27,651 nt of DNA, taken from a virus. The stretch's first letter is position 1. Every line of letters begins with the position of its first letter. The notes beneath the pieces are model-generated. The model did not search any database. It saw nothing but the letters and a program-made list of their open reading frames with translations, and had not been told where the DNA came from. Shown in pieces: positions 1 through 6,505 of the stretch. The translations under genes were made by a program, and so were the position numbers. The stretch lies in the IMG/VR virus record IMGVR_UViG_3300031963_015213, positions 1 to 27,651 of that record. One strand, written 5' to 3'.

Positions 1-171
1 CTAACCCCAGAGGAAGTGGAGGCCATCCGCCTGATCGGTGACAACACCGGCTGCATGACACTCAAAGGCGCCAGCAAACGCCACGCCACCAGTGAGCGCT
101 GTGACGAGTGGCCCATGCGCCAGGAACTCCTGGAACTCGCACAACGCGAAGGCCTGACCACCGACTGGTAA
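1..171 (+). CDS. C-terminal end of an aldo/keto reductase-like protein (partial)
   Basis: An open frame enters from the left edge and ends at TAA 169-171, giving the last 56 residues of a protein. The stretch GDNTGCMTLKGAS, followed by DEWPMR and a C-terminal DW, resembles my recollection of the tail of one aldo/keto reductase subfamily. That would be a cytoplasmic NAD(P)H-dependent oxidoreductase, but the nucleotide-binding and catalytic parts lie outside the window. It is the only host protein-coding sequence seen. It points toward the tRNA-Ser gene 115 bp downstream. The family call rests on a short segment and is tentative; the reading frame itself is clear, with an uninterrupted frame and GC-rich codons. 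Confidence 0.5.
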   Translation, partial: LTPEEVEAIRLIGDNTGCMTLKGASKRHATSERCDEWPMRQELLELAQREGLTTDW

Positions 172-229
172 GACCCGCTTCTTACCAACCGCTTCTTCCC
201 GACGGCTTCTTCCCGCCTCGGAAATTTCC

Positions 230-258
230 TTGATCTCGTTCCCCAACGAGTGCATATC
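230..258 (+). promoter_or_regulatory. Possible promoter of tRNA-Ser
   Basis: TTGATC (230-235) and CATATC (253-258) are separated by 17 nt and lie 28 nt before the tRNA. The spacer contains a perfect 6-bp inverted repeat (235-240 with 245-250). Both hexamers are imperfect, so this is a weak prediction. Confidence 0.3.
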
Positions 259-286
259 ACCCCGCGACTCACTGAGTTTTCCCAAC

Positions 287-374
287 GGAGGGGTGGTAGA
301 GTGGTCGATTGCGCCAGTCTTGAAAACTGGAGAGCCGAAAGGTTCCGTGGGTTCGAATCCCACCCCCTCCGCCA
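287..374 (+). tRNA. tRNA-Ser (anticodon TGA)
   Basis: The 88-nt sequence folds as a class II tRNA. The acceptor stem GGAGGGG pairs with CCCCTCC, the anticodon stem CCAGT/ACTGG closes the loop CTTGAAA with anticodon TGA at 321-323, a long variable arm follows, the T-arm contains GGTTCGAATCC, and the 3' end has an encoded CCA. The gene is intact. Its 3' 58 bp are the attachment-site repeat found again at 6331-6388, so insertion of the element rebuilt a complete tRNA. Confidence 0.97.
317..374 (+). repeat. Attachment-site core, left copy (3' part of tRNA-Ser)
   Basis: This 58-bp stretch, from the 3' side of the anticodon stem start to CCA, is identical to 6331-6388 (offset 6014). The flanking bases differ immediately on both sides (A/G before, C/T after). 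It marks the left boundary of element 1. Confidence 0.93.
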
Positions 375-481
375 CTTAACTCCTTTATTTTTAAAGGGTT
401 ACACGCACAAAGCCTGATCTAGGCGGTTGTCTCTCACATGCACCAAAGCGCCCCAAAATGCGGCTAATAGGATCTTTTTAG

Positions 482-500
482 TGTAAGCAAAGTGTAAGCA
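482..500 (+). repeat. Arm-type repeat near left end of element 1
   Basis: TGTAAGCA occurs twice here (482-489 and 493-500). The 17-mer TAAGCAAAGTGTAAGCA at 484-500 is repeated exactly and in the same orientation at 6279-6295, near the other end. The position inside both att cores suggests integrase arm-binding sites. Confidence 0.55.
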
Positions 501-614
501 GTTCTTGGCAGAGTTTTCGTATCTAAATAACCCAGCACCGTTCAGAAGGTCGGGTGGGGGCGGTGCGCTTTATTCGAATCCAATTAATCTGATTCTATTC
601 TCTGCCCGTTCAAA

Positions 615-644
615 GATTCCCCAAATAGGGAATCCATCTTTTTT
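615..644 (+). terminator. Terminator-like hairpin in element 1
   Basis: GATTCCC (615-621) pairs perfectly with GGGAATC (628-634) around a 6-nt loop, and a run of six T follows (639-644). No gene ends just before it, so it may block transcription coming from the tRNA side into the cargo gene. Confidence 0.45.
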
Positions 645-716
645 GGATGTTTTTCCCATCTTATCCCAGGAGGCGCGTCTCCTCTATGATTGAGGTAAAT
701 ACGATTTAGCCGCCGT

Positions 717-747
717 TTGACACTTTCTTCAGTTATCGACCTAAAAT
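717..747 (+). promoter_or_regulatory. Possible promoter of the Sel1-repeat gene
   Basis: A consensus TTGACA (717-722) is followed 19 nt later by TAAAAT (742-747), about 125 nt before the ATG at 873. The spacing is longer than ideal. Confidence 0.25.
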
Positions 748-872
748 GGCGGCAAACCGATTGATCGTTTCAATAAGAAATATGACCGTGCGCGGCTTTA
801 ATGCAATTCAACGCTCAAATAAACATAGATTATCTCCTAGCACTCTTTACAGTCTGAGCTTTTAGTTGCCTC

Positions 873-2630
873 ATGAATAAGCATTTTAATATGTGTGTTG
901 CCGCATTTTTCCTTCTTATTTATGCTTCTTATGGTGAGTTCAATCGCAAGCAGGAAGCTGAAATTACGGCTGATAATCATGATTTAGTTTATAACCCTGA
1001 GACTGAGGACTCTCCGATTACCACTGAAAATATTTCTAACCTTTTGAAAGAGTTAATAGCTGATTCAGATAAAAAATTGCATGAAGAAACCAAAAAAGCT
1101 GCAGAGTTAGGTGATTCGATTGAACAACACAACTTAGGGGTTGATTACGCAGAAGGCACAAGAGTAGCAAAAGACCATGGTGAAGCCGTCAAATGGTTCA
1201 AAAAAGCTGCGGAACAAGGAAATGAGCGCTCACAATACAATTTAGGAATTTTTTACTCACAAGGCACAGGAGTAGCAAAAGACCATAGTGAAGCAGTGAA
1301 GTGGTTCAAAAAAGCTGCGGAACAAGGAAATGCTGACGCTCAGTATAATCTTGGGTTTAGCTATGCCAACGGATTAGGCGTGCCTGAGGACCATACTGAA
1401 GCAGTGAAGTGGTTCAAAAAAGCTGCGGAACAAGGAAATGCCAATGCTCGCAATAATCTCGGTGCTTGCTACACTTGGGGGAATGGTGTTCCCAAGGATG
1501 GAGCTGAAGCAGTCAAATGGTATCGCCTAGCTGCGGAACAAGGACACGCCGATGCTCAGTATAATCTTGGGGCATGCTACGACAACGGCTATGGAGTGCC
1601 AAAAAATCATGCTGAGGCGGTCAAATGGTATCCCTTAGCTGCGAAACAGGGACATGATGCTGCTCAGTTTGATATGGGAGCACACTACTACTATGGAAAA
1701 GGGTTAGCCAAGGATAGTGCAGAGGCTGTTAAATGGTTTCGTATAGCTGCGGAAAAGGGCAATACTCCAGCACAATTACTACTCGGGGTCTGCTACAACA
1801 GCGGCGAGGGTATAGCCAAGGATAGTGCAGAGGCTGTTAAATGGTTTCGTATAGCTGCGGAAAAGGGCAATACTCCAGCACAATGTAACTTGGGCGTAGC
1901 CTATGAAAAAGGCAACGGCGTGCCTATAGATTATAGAGAAGCAGTGAAGTGGTATCGTAAAGCCGCAGAGCAAGGAAATGCCGATGCTCAAACTAACTTG
2001 GGCTTAGCTTACCAAAATGCTTCTGGCGTAGAGAGAGATCAAACAGAAGCTATCAAATGGTTCAAAAAAGCTGCGGAACAGGGCAATGCTACTGCCCAGT
2101 TATTACTCGGGGTCAGCTACACCGGCGTCGAGGGTATTCCTGCGAATGAGTATGAAGCTGTCAAATGGTTCAAAAAAGCTGCGGAACAGGGCAATGCGGC
2201 TGCACAGTTATTACTCGGGGTTTGCTACAGTTCTGGCGAAGGAGTAGTCAAGAATGAAGCCGAAGCAGTGAAGTGGTATCGCTTAGCTGCGGAACAGGGC
2301 AATGCTACTGCACAGTATAGCATTGGGCTCTGCCTTGCGAGCGGACAAGGAGTAGCCAAGAATGAAGCTGAAGCAGTCAAATGGTATCGCCTAGCTGCGG
2401 AACAAGGACACGCCGATGCTCTGCTCAATTTAGCATTATGCCACCTTAACGGCCAAGGCACAGTTAAGAACGATATGCTAGCATACACGTGGTTTAAAAT
2501 ATGTGATTCCTATAAAGATTATGATCTAGAAAGTATCTTAACGGTGCTCGAAAAGAGAATGTCACCCGAGCAAATCGCTCAAGCTCAGAGGTTGATCAGT
2601 GAGTGGGTGGAGAAACATAAGAAGGAATAA
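873..2630 (+). CDS. Secreted Sel1-like repeat protein (cargo of element 1)
   Basis: This 585-aa protein begins with a short charged stretch and a hydrophobic segment (residues about 7-20, CVAAFFLLIYASYG), read as a Sec signal peptide. From about residue 70 it is built almost entirely of Sel1/TPR-like 36-residue repeats of the form NLGxxYxxGxGVxKDxxEAVKWFKKAAEQGNA. Twelve clear EAVKW-type units and one degenerate C-terminal unit are visible. Sel1 repeats form alpha-helical solenoids that bind proteins; no catalytic domain is seen. It is the only plus-strand gene of the element, has its own upstream region, and ends at a convergent terminator. No clear Shine-Dalgarno sequence precedes the ATG. 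A role in host-surface interaction or exclusion of other phages is possible but is inference. Confidence 0.85.
   Translation: MNKHFNMCVAAFFLLIYASYGEFNRKQEAEITADNHDLVYNPETEDSPITTENISNLLKELIADSDKKLHEETKKAAELGDSIEQHNLGVDYAEGTRVAKDHGEAVKWFKKAAEQGNERSQYNLGIFYSQGTGVAKDHSEAVKWFKKAAEQGNADAQYNLGFSYANGLGVPEDHTEAVKWFKKAAEQGNANARNNLGACYTWGNGVPKDGAEAVKWYRLAAEQGHADAQYNLGACYDNGYGVPKNHAEAVKWYPLAAKQGHDAAQFDMGAHYYYGKGLAKDSAEAVKWFRIAAEKGNTPAQLLLGVCYNSGEGIAKDSAEAVKWFRIAAEKGNTPAQCNLGVAYEKGNGVPIDYREAVKWYRKAAEQGNADAQTNLGLAYQNASGVERDQTEAIKWFKKAAEQGNATAQLLLGVSYTGVEGIPANEYEAVKWFKKAAEQGNAAAQLLLGVCYSSGEGVVKNEAEAVKWYRLAAEQGNATAQYSIGLCLASGQGVAKNEAEAVKWYRLAAEQGHADALLNLALCHLNGQGTVKNDMLAYTWFKICDSYKDYDLESILTVLEKRMSPEQIAQAQRLISEWVEKHKKE
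1705..1884 (+). repeat. Exact 72-bp tandem duplication inside the Sel1 gene
   Basis: Bases 1705-1776 and 1813-1884 are identical at a period of 108 bp, which is one 36-codon repeat unit. Other units share shorter identical blocks, such as GTGGTTCAAAAAAGCTGCGG at several places. The near-identity suggests recent repeat expansion. Confidence 0.85.
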
Positions 2631-2674
2631 CCAGCACTGGCTTTAGTTTGGTTATTATCAATTTCCGAGTGATC

Positions 2675-2711
2675 GGGAACACCCCTCTTTATAGAAGAGG
2701 GGTTAGTTCCC
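2675..2711. terminator. Bidirectional hairpin between convergent genes
   Basis: CCCCTCTT (2682-2689) pairs perfectly with AAGAGGGG (2695-2702) around a 5-nt loop. The stem is extended outward by GGGAAC (2675-2680) with GTTCCC (2706-2711). It sits between the end of the Sel1 gene and the end of the minus-strand operon, where a shared terminator is expected. T-runs are short. Confidence 0.6.
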
Positions 2712-2720
2712 TTTCCCGCT

Positions 2721-3857
2721 TCACTGGAGGGAAGAGTTTTCCTTTTCCCGATATTTTCCCGCTGTTCCCGCTTGGTTCATTCCCCAAGTATAGGTGTCGA
2801 ATTTCTTAAGAACACCAAGGGTTTCAGCCTTCTGCATGCGTTTCTTCATAGTGTCCGGTAAGGTATCTTTTTCGTTCCCGCTGATTTCCTTTTCGATTTC
2901 AACGGCTTGTTTTGGAGTCATAGCGGGAAAGGCAATATTTTCCCGTTCAGCATGTTCAAAGATGGGTTCCCAAAACTTTCGCGCTTCGGTTACTGCTTTC
3001 TCTTCGCGCTGTGCTGCTTTCAGTCCTGCTGCCCGTCCTTGGAACGTGTGCATACCTTTAGTATCATCCCAGCCAAAGCAGAATCCTTGGTCTTTCGGAA
3101 TGTCACGCTTGCGCATATCGGTTCCGTAAATGGTCGAGATTCCCTCGCCATCTTTATCAATACGGATGTTTGCAAAGGCTTTGCGGTTTAACTCGCTGCC
3201 CAGGTGTCCCCGTGTCTTGGCTTCTTTGCTGCTTGGGTTCTCATGCAGGTTGGTAAAGATTGGGCAATTGTATTCATGGCATAGTGCATGGACTTGAGAG
3301 ACCAACTGCAAAGCTTCTATTTCATCGTTAGGGCTTGTGCATAGATCGGCAATGCCGTCGATAAATACGCAATCAATGCAACCCTTGGATTTTGCTTCTT
3401 TATCCATTACGCCACGCAGAATTTTCAAACGCTCTGAGCGAGCAAACAGGACAAGCGGAAATGATATAAGCCTTTCGCTGACCTCATGATGCCCTGAGCG
3501 GGTCACACTTCGATTTACTAGCGCATGCCAATCTGAGGGGCTCTGCTCGGTATCTAAGTGGATGATTGCGCCCGTTGCTTTACCCTTCCATTCGATACAA
3601 AGACAATCGGCTTCTGAATAGTATTCCCCGCGCTGTGCTGCCCCAAGTAAGGCAGAGACAACAGCGGATTTTCCCACCTTAGACTTACCTTGAATTACAG
3701 TTAGATTTCCACGAGAGGCAATTGGAACGTCTCCGATAACCATGCAAGTTTCATCCTCGGGCGGGATAACCTCAGGATCAAAAGCTAGAGCATAAGCCCG
3801 TGAGATTAAATCAGTTTCGCTATTGTCTGATGAGCTTTGAATTAGTTTTTCGTTCAT
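2721..3857 (-). CDS. RepA-like RecA-fold ATPase (AAA_25 type), probable replication helicase
   Basis: This 378-aa protein has a Walker A motif GKSKVGKS (residues 57-64), an HLDTEQ element (100-105), a Walker B strand CVFIDGIADL (about 163-172) and a TNLHENP sensor-like motif (about 202-208). That order is typical of RecA-fold ATPases of the RepA/DnaB-like helicase group carried by plasmids and satellites, which act as hexamers on DNA at the origin. A charged C-terminal region (about 290-378) may be a DNA- or partner-binding domain. The start ATG overlaps the stop of the preceding gene (ATGA, 3854-3857), so the two are translationally coupled. No origin could be identified. The exact role, replication or other ATP-driven DNA work, is inferred. 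Confidence 0.75.
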   Translation of the reverse strand: MNEKLIQSSSDNSETDLISRAYALAFDPEVIPPEDETCMVIGDVPIASRGNLTVIQGKSKVGKSAVVSALLGAAQRGEYYSEADCLCIEWKGKATGAIIHLDTEQSPSDWHALVNRSVTRSGHHEVSERLISFPLVLFARSERLKILRGVMDKEAKSKGCIDCVFIDGIADLCTSPNDEIEALQLVSQVHALCHEYNCPIFTNLHENPSSKEAKTRGHLGSELNRKAFANIRIDKDGEGISTIYGTDMRKRDIPKDQGFCFGWDDTKGMHTFQGRAAGLKAAQREEKAVTEARKFWEPIFEHAERENIAFPAMTPKQAVEIEKEISGNEKDTLPDTMKKRMQKAETLGVLKKFDTYTWGMNQAGTAGKYREKENSSLQ

Positions 3858-4060
3858 CTTGAGCCTTTCTCTTCAAAGTTTTCAGCGCGAAGGCTTTCGA
3901 CTGCTATTTCGTCTAGTTTGGCTAATAGGCGCTCCGTATCACTAGCGGCTCTGGGATTTGGCGGATAGCAGGCGGCAAGGTGATTTTCTTCGTGATCGCT
4001 GGCAATAATAACGGGAATCCGTAACGCCGGCGATTGGTTGCAAAGCTGGAGAGATTTCAT
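3854..4060 (-). CDS. Small unknown protein between HTH and ATPase genes
   Basis: The gene encodes 68 aa. I chose ATG 4060 because a strong Shine-Dalgarno sequence, GGGAGGAAAG, lies just upstream and the ATG overlaps the previous stop as ATGA. An in-frame ATG at 4081 would lose this signal. The C-terminal half (from about residue 40, ASDTERLLAKLDEIAVESLRAE) looks like an amphipathic helix. I do not recognise a family. It lies between the helix-turn-helix gene and the ATPase gene, overlapping both by 4 bp, so it is probably co-expressed with replication functions. Confidence 0.65.
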   Translation of the reverse strand: MKSLQLCNQSPALRIPVIIASDHEENHLAACYPPNPRAASDTERLLAKLDEIAVESLRAENFEEKGSR

Positions 4061-4311
4061 GCGCTCTTTCCTCCCTTCCATCCTAGGGCTTTGTTTTTTT
4101 GCCCCTCAATAAATGCGAGTAGATCGCTATGATCGAAGCGTGTGCATCTCCCGATTTTAATTTGAGCCAGCTTACGCTCGGCGGCTAGGGATTGAAGAGT
4201 GCGCTTTCCAATATTCAAAAAGGCGGCTGCCTGTGGAATAGTTAGGAGCGGGACGGAGTTGGATGCTTCTGCGGCATCGCGGCGCGTTTGGATATGCTGT
4301 GTATTCAACAT
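4057..4311 (-). CDS. AlpA/excisionase-like helix-turn-helix protein
   Basis: This 84-aa protein contains a MerR/HTH_17-type winged helix: LLTIPQAAAFLNIGKRTLQSLAAERKLAQIKIGRCTRFDHSDLLAFIE. The pattern, a helix-turn-helix followed by a short wing with an Arg-Phe-Asp core, is typical of phage excisionases and AlpA-like regulators, which bend DNA at att sites or control integrase expression. ATG 4311 was chosen; a GTG at 4317 in the same frame is an alternative. The gene is separated by a 72-bp gap from the unknown gene upstream, so a promoter may lie there. It overlaps the small gene downstream. Confidence 0.8.
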   Translation of the reverse strand: MLNTQHIQTRRDAAEASNSVPLLTIPQAAAFLNIGKRTLQSLAAERKLAQIKIGRCTRFDHSDLLAFIEGQKNKALGWKGGKSA

Positions 4312-4383
4312 GGGCACCAGCTTGCCGAACTCCGCGCTTGCTGACCGTGTATGAGACTCAGGTTATTTTACACCCATACTGAA

Positions 4384-4977
4384 TTACTTTGCGCGTTTGG
4401 CTTTTAAACTTGTTAATTGATCTAACATCTTTGTCTTGCCATGGATTAAGAATGCTCTGGGCATTTTAGAGATTCCAAAATGTCGCCGATCATTTTTAAC
4501 AGTCTCGCTGTCTATTTCCTGCGAGAGAAGTCCAGATAGAATTTTCGCAACGTCCATATCTGACCACCACATAAAACCAGGCTTTATTCCAGCATGGATA
4601 GTAAATTGGTTCCATACGAAAGCCCTTCTTCTTAATAACACGGGAGTCATTTTTGACGATTTGTTTGTATCAAAAAGCGCGCCCTTGTTTGTCCCTTTGG
4701 TTATCTGAATCATCATTGAAAGCTGTAGCTCTAGCTTTTCTTTTTCGGTAGTTTTTTCACTGAAGGAATCTAAGTTGCTCCAATAGCTGATAGGGTCATC
4801 TTTTGCATCCCAGACTAATTTGACTATTGCGTTAAATGAAGTGCTGATTGCTTTATCTACATCCACTGGCAAGGGATTTGGTTCTTCTTTCGGGCTACAC
4901 CAACTATATCCCAAATCTTCAGGCGAGATAGTGATCAAACCATTCCGATTATTTACTGGTTTCTTTTTTTTATTCAT
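4384..4977 (-). CDS. Unknown 197-aa protein downstream of integrase
   Basis: The ATG overlaps the integrase stop (ATGA, 4974-4977), so it is translated with the integrase. It has a lysine-rich N-terminus (MNKKKKP) and a basic C-terminus (LTSLKAKRAK). The middle contains tryptophan-rich segments such as FMWWSDMD and LVWDAKDDPISYW. No family is recognised. The basic ends suggest contact with nucleic acid, but that is only inference. Base composition is as AT-rich as the rest of element 1. Confidence 0.7.
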   Translation of the reverse strand: MNKKKKPVNNRNGLITISPEDLGYSWCSPKEEPNPLPVDVDKAISTSFNAIVKLVWDAKDDPISYWSNLDSFSEKTTEKEKLELQLSMMIQITKGTNKGALFDTNKSSKMTPVLLRRRAFVWNQFTIHAGIKPGFMWWSDMDVAKILSGLLSQEIDSETVKNDRRHFGISKMPRAFLIHGKTKMLDQLTSLKAKRAK

Positions 4978-6233
4978 GCCGTCCTCCTTCCGTTTTCAAT
5001 TTGGGTAACATTTTCAGCTTTCGTCTCTGGTCTGATAGCAAAGAATTTCACGGCTTCCTCAGAGGTTACAAGCTGGCGATAATGGTTTTTAATGGTTGAA
5101 ACTGAGTTTCCACACTCATCAGCAACTCTCGCAACGTCCCGAGTTTCTGCGGTGCGGTAGGAAATGAAGCTATGCCTTGCGCCATTGTTGATGGGTTTCA
5201 CTTTGGCTAAGGCGTAAAGCTCCTGCATGTGGTCAACGTGAGCGCGTGCGGATTGTGTCCATGCCTTGCCTGTCCTGCGCGGCTGTGTCGCTATCCATGC
5301 GGCGCATGTCTCTGTGTAAGGTGCCATGCGAGCGCCTGTCTTGCCAGTGGTGCGAAATTCCCCAGCTTTATCTGGTAGCTTTGAAAGATCGGTATTGAGT
5401 GCTTCTGAAACTCGCAAGCCAGCAAACATTCCCAACGCAAGCACTGGCACAAGCTCGGGCTTATGGTCGAGGGCGGTTTGCATGAGCTTCGCAACTGCTT
5501 TGGGCGTGTATGCTTCTGGCTCGCCTGTTTCAACTCTCTCAGGCTCTAGGTCAGCAAGAGGGTTTCTCTCGACCCATTTACGGGAAGGGGCTGCTGCATA
5601 GCTGAAAAAGGCGCTTAGAGCGGCTCTGTAATGGTTCCGCGACAATGAGCCAAGTAAGGGCGACTTAGGCAATTTAGCGGGATTCCTACGCGATCTGAGG
5701 GAGGTTAGCCACTGATCAATTTCTGCGGTAGTAATTGAGCGAGACTCCCTTGTGCCGAAAGTCTGAGCAAAGCGCGTTAGTTTTTCTGATATGTTCTTCA
5801 ACTGTCTCTCTCCCACGCGGCTTCGCTTGTAATCCTTAAAATCTGCAACTCCCTCGGCAACGGTCACAGCTCTATCTGTCTGAGCTTCAAAACTCTCACG
5901 TAGCTTGGCTAATGCATCGCTAACAAGCTCCTCAAACTTAGGGACGCTTGCGCCTGCCTCAGTGAGATCATGCGCTGTGTCACGGTAGAAATCGAAAGCG
6001 CGTCTCACTTCGGGGGAAATGTCGCCATAACGCACGCCATGATTTGAAACCTCACGATCTTTCTTCTCGGCAAACTCCCATGCACCTTCCTCATCAGCGA
6101 ACGATTGGAAACAACGGCGTGTCTTTCCATTCTCAACCTCTCTAGGAAACCACACTCGAAAAGGTGCGCGTGGATTCTTCACAATAGAGACTTTGCAATG
6201 GTTTAAATCTGGTCTTTTAGGCTTCCGAGGCAT
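4974..6233 (-). CDS. int: Tyrosine recombinase (integrase) of element 1
   Basis: The 419-aa protein has an N-terminal arm-binding-like region, a SAM-like core-binding region (about 125-215) and a C-terminal catalytic domain. Catalytic candidates are Arg274 (FAGLR), Lys298, Arg353-His354 in NGARHSFISY, and His384-Tyr385 in NHYRQ. The first His of the usual HxxR box is replaced by Asn350. It would catalyse site-specific integration and excision at the tRNA-Ser core. ATG 6233 (MPRKPK) was chosen; an upstream TTG at 6269 in the same frame is less likely. The gene starts about 100 bp from the 6331-6388 core with arm repeats between, a standard int-att layout. It shares RHSFISYR and HYR boxes with the prophage integrase. 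Confidence 0.92.
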   Translation of the reverse strand: MPRKPKRPDLNHCKVSIVKNPRAPFRVWFPREVENGKTRRCFQSFADEEGAWEFAEKKDREVSNHGVRYGDISPEVRRAFDFYRDTAHDLTEAGASVPKFEELVSDALAKLRESFEAQTDRAVTVAEGVADFKDYKRSRVGERQLKNISEKLTRFAQTFGTRESRSITTAEIDQWLTSLRSRRNPAKLPKSPLLGSLSRNHYRAALSAFFSYAAAPSRKWVERNPLADLEPERVETGEPEAYTPKAVAKLMQTALDHKPELVPVLALGMFAGLRVSEALNTDLSKLPDKAGEFRTTGKTGARMAPYTETCAAWIATQPRRTGKAWTQSARAHVDHMQELYALAKVKPINNGARHSFISYRTAETRDVARVADECGNSVSTIKNHYRQLVTSEEAVKFFAIRPETKAENVTQIENGRRTA

Positions 6234-6276
6234 GCGCGTAGATATGCCGCAAAGTGCATTGAAAAGCAAGATTTAG

Positions 6277-6295
6277 TTTAAGCAAAGTGTAAGCA
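6277..6295 (+). repeat. Arm-type repeat near right end of element 1
   Basis: It holds the second exact copy (6279-6295) of the 17-mer found at 484-500, in direct orientation. It lies 35 bp inside the att core, in the integrase promoter region, so integrase binding here could also repress its own gene. Confidence 0.55.
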
Positions 6296-6330
6296 AAACG
6301 TATTTTAAACGATTAAAGCTTGTTCCTTCG

Positions 6331-6388
6331 GTCTTGAAAACTGGAGAGCCGAAAGGTTCCGTGGGTTCGAATCCCACCCCCTCCGCCA
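6331..6388 (+). repeat. Attachment-site core, shared copy (tRNA-Ser 3' fragment)
   Basis: This is an exact 58-bp copy of the tRNA-Ser 3' part at 317-374, without the 5' part of the tRNA, so it is not a functional tRNA. It is both the right boundary of element 1 and the left boundary of the prophage, whose integrase starts 118 bp further on. Confidence 0.93.
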
Positions 6389-6453
6389 TCTGGTTGCTCA
6401 ATCGACGCAACTGATACGCCATCAACGACTTGCGAATCATCAGAGCAAACCGC

Positions 6454-6484
6454 GACAGGTTTTTCTGACAGTTTTTCCGACAAG
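6454..6484 (+). repeat. Short tandem repeats near prophage attachment site
   Basis: The segment reads as two adjacent imperfect copies of GACAG(G)TTTTTC followed by GACAAG. It lies between the att core and the integrase start, where arm-type integrase sites are expected. Confidence 0.4.
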
Positions 6485-6505
6485 TTGACTCGAAAGCCGG
6501 GGTCT

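Larger units (their letters stand above)
375..872. other. Left non-coding end of element 1
   Basis: No convincing gene is present in these 498 bp. A 62-codon TTG-started frame at 505-693 has no ribosome-binding site or recognisable motif. The region contains integrase arm-type repeats (482-500), a terminator-like hairpin (615-644) and a possible promoter for the Sel1 gene (717-747). A short inverted repeat, GCACCG with CGGTGC, lies near 535-571. Confidence 0.6.
317..6388. mobile_element. 6-kb integrative element in tRNA-Ser, candidate phage satellite
   Basis: Two exact 58-bp att cores bound this element. It encodes a tyrosine integrase, an AlpA-like helix-turn-helix protein, a RecA-fold replication-type ATPase, two unknown proteins and one cargo gene. 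Its base composition is visibly more AT-rich than the host end and the prophage, which suggests transfer. No structural phage genes, relaxase or conjugation genes are present. This gene set and size match the usual idea of a capsid-less phage satellite or an integrative plasmid; the sequence alone cannot separate these. It sits directly beside a prophage that uses the same site. Confidence 0.8.

Noticed and set aside
1-375. 124-aa frame on minus strand over the tRNA
   Set aside because: It lies antisense to the tRNA-Ser and the host gene end; such GVGFEPT-type frames are a known tRNA-Ser shadow.
505-693. 62-aa frame in the left end of element 1
   Set aside because: TTG start, no ribosome-binding site, no motif, and it spans the terminator hairpin at 615-644.
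1100-2450. Regular repeats suggesting a CRISPR array
   Set aside because: The 108-bp period is coding and matches Sel1 protein units, not spacer-separated repeats.
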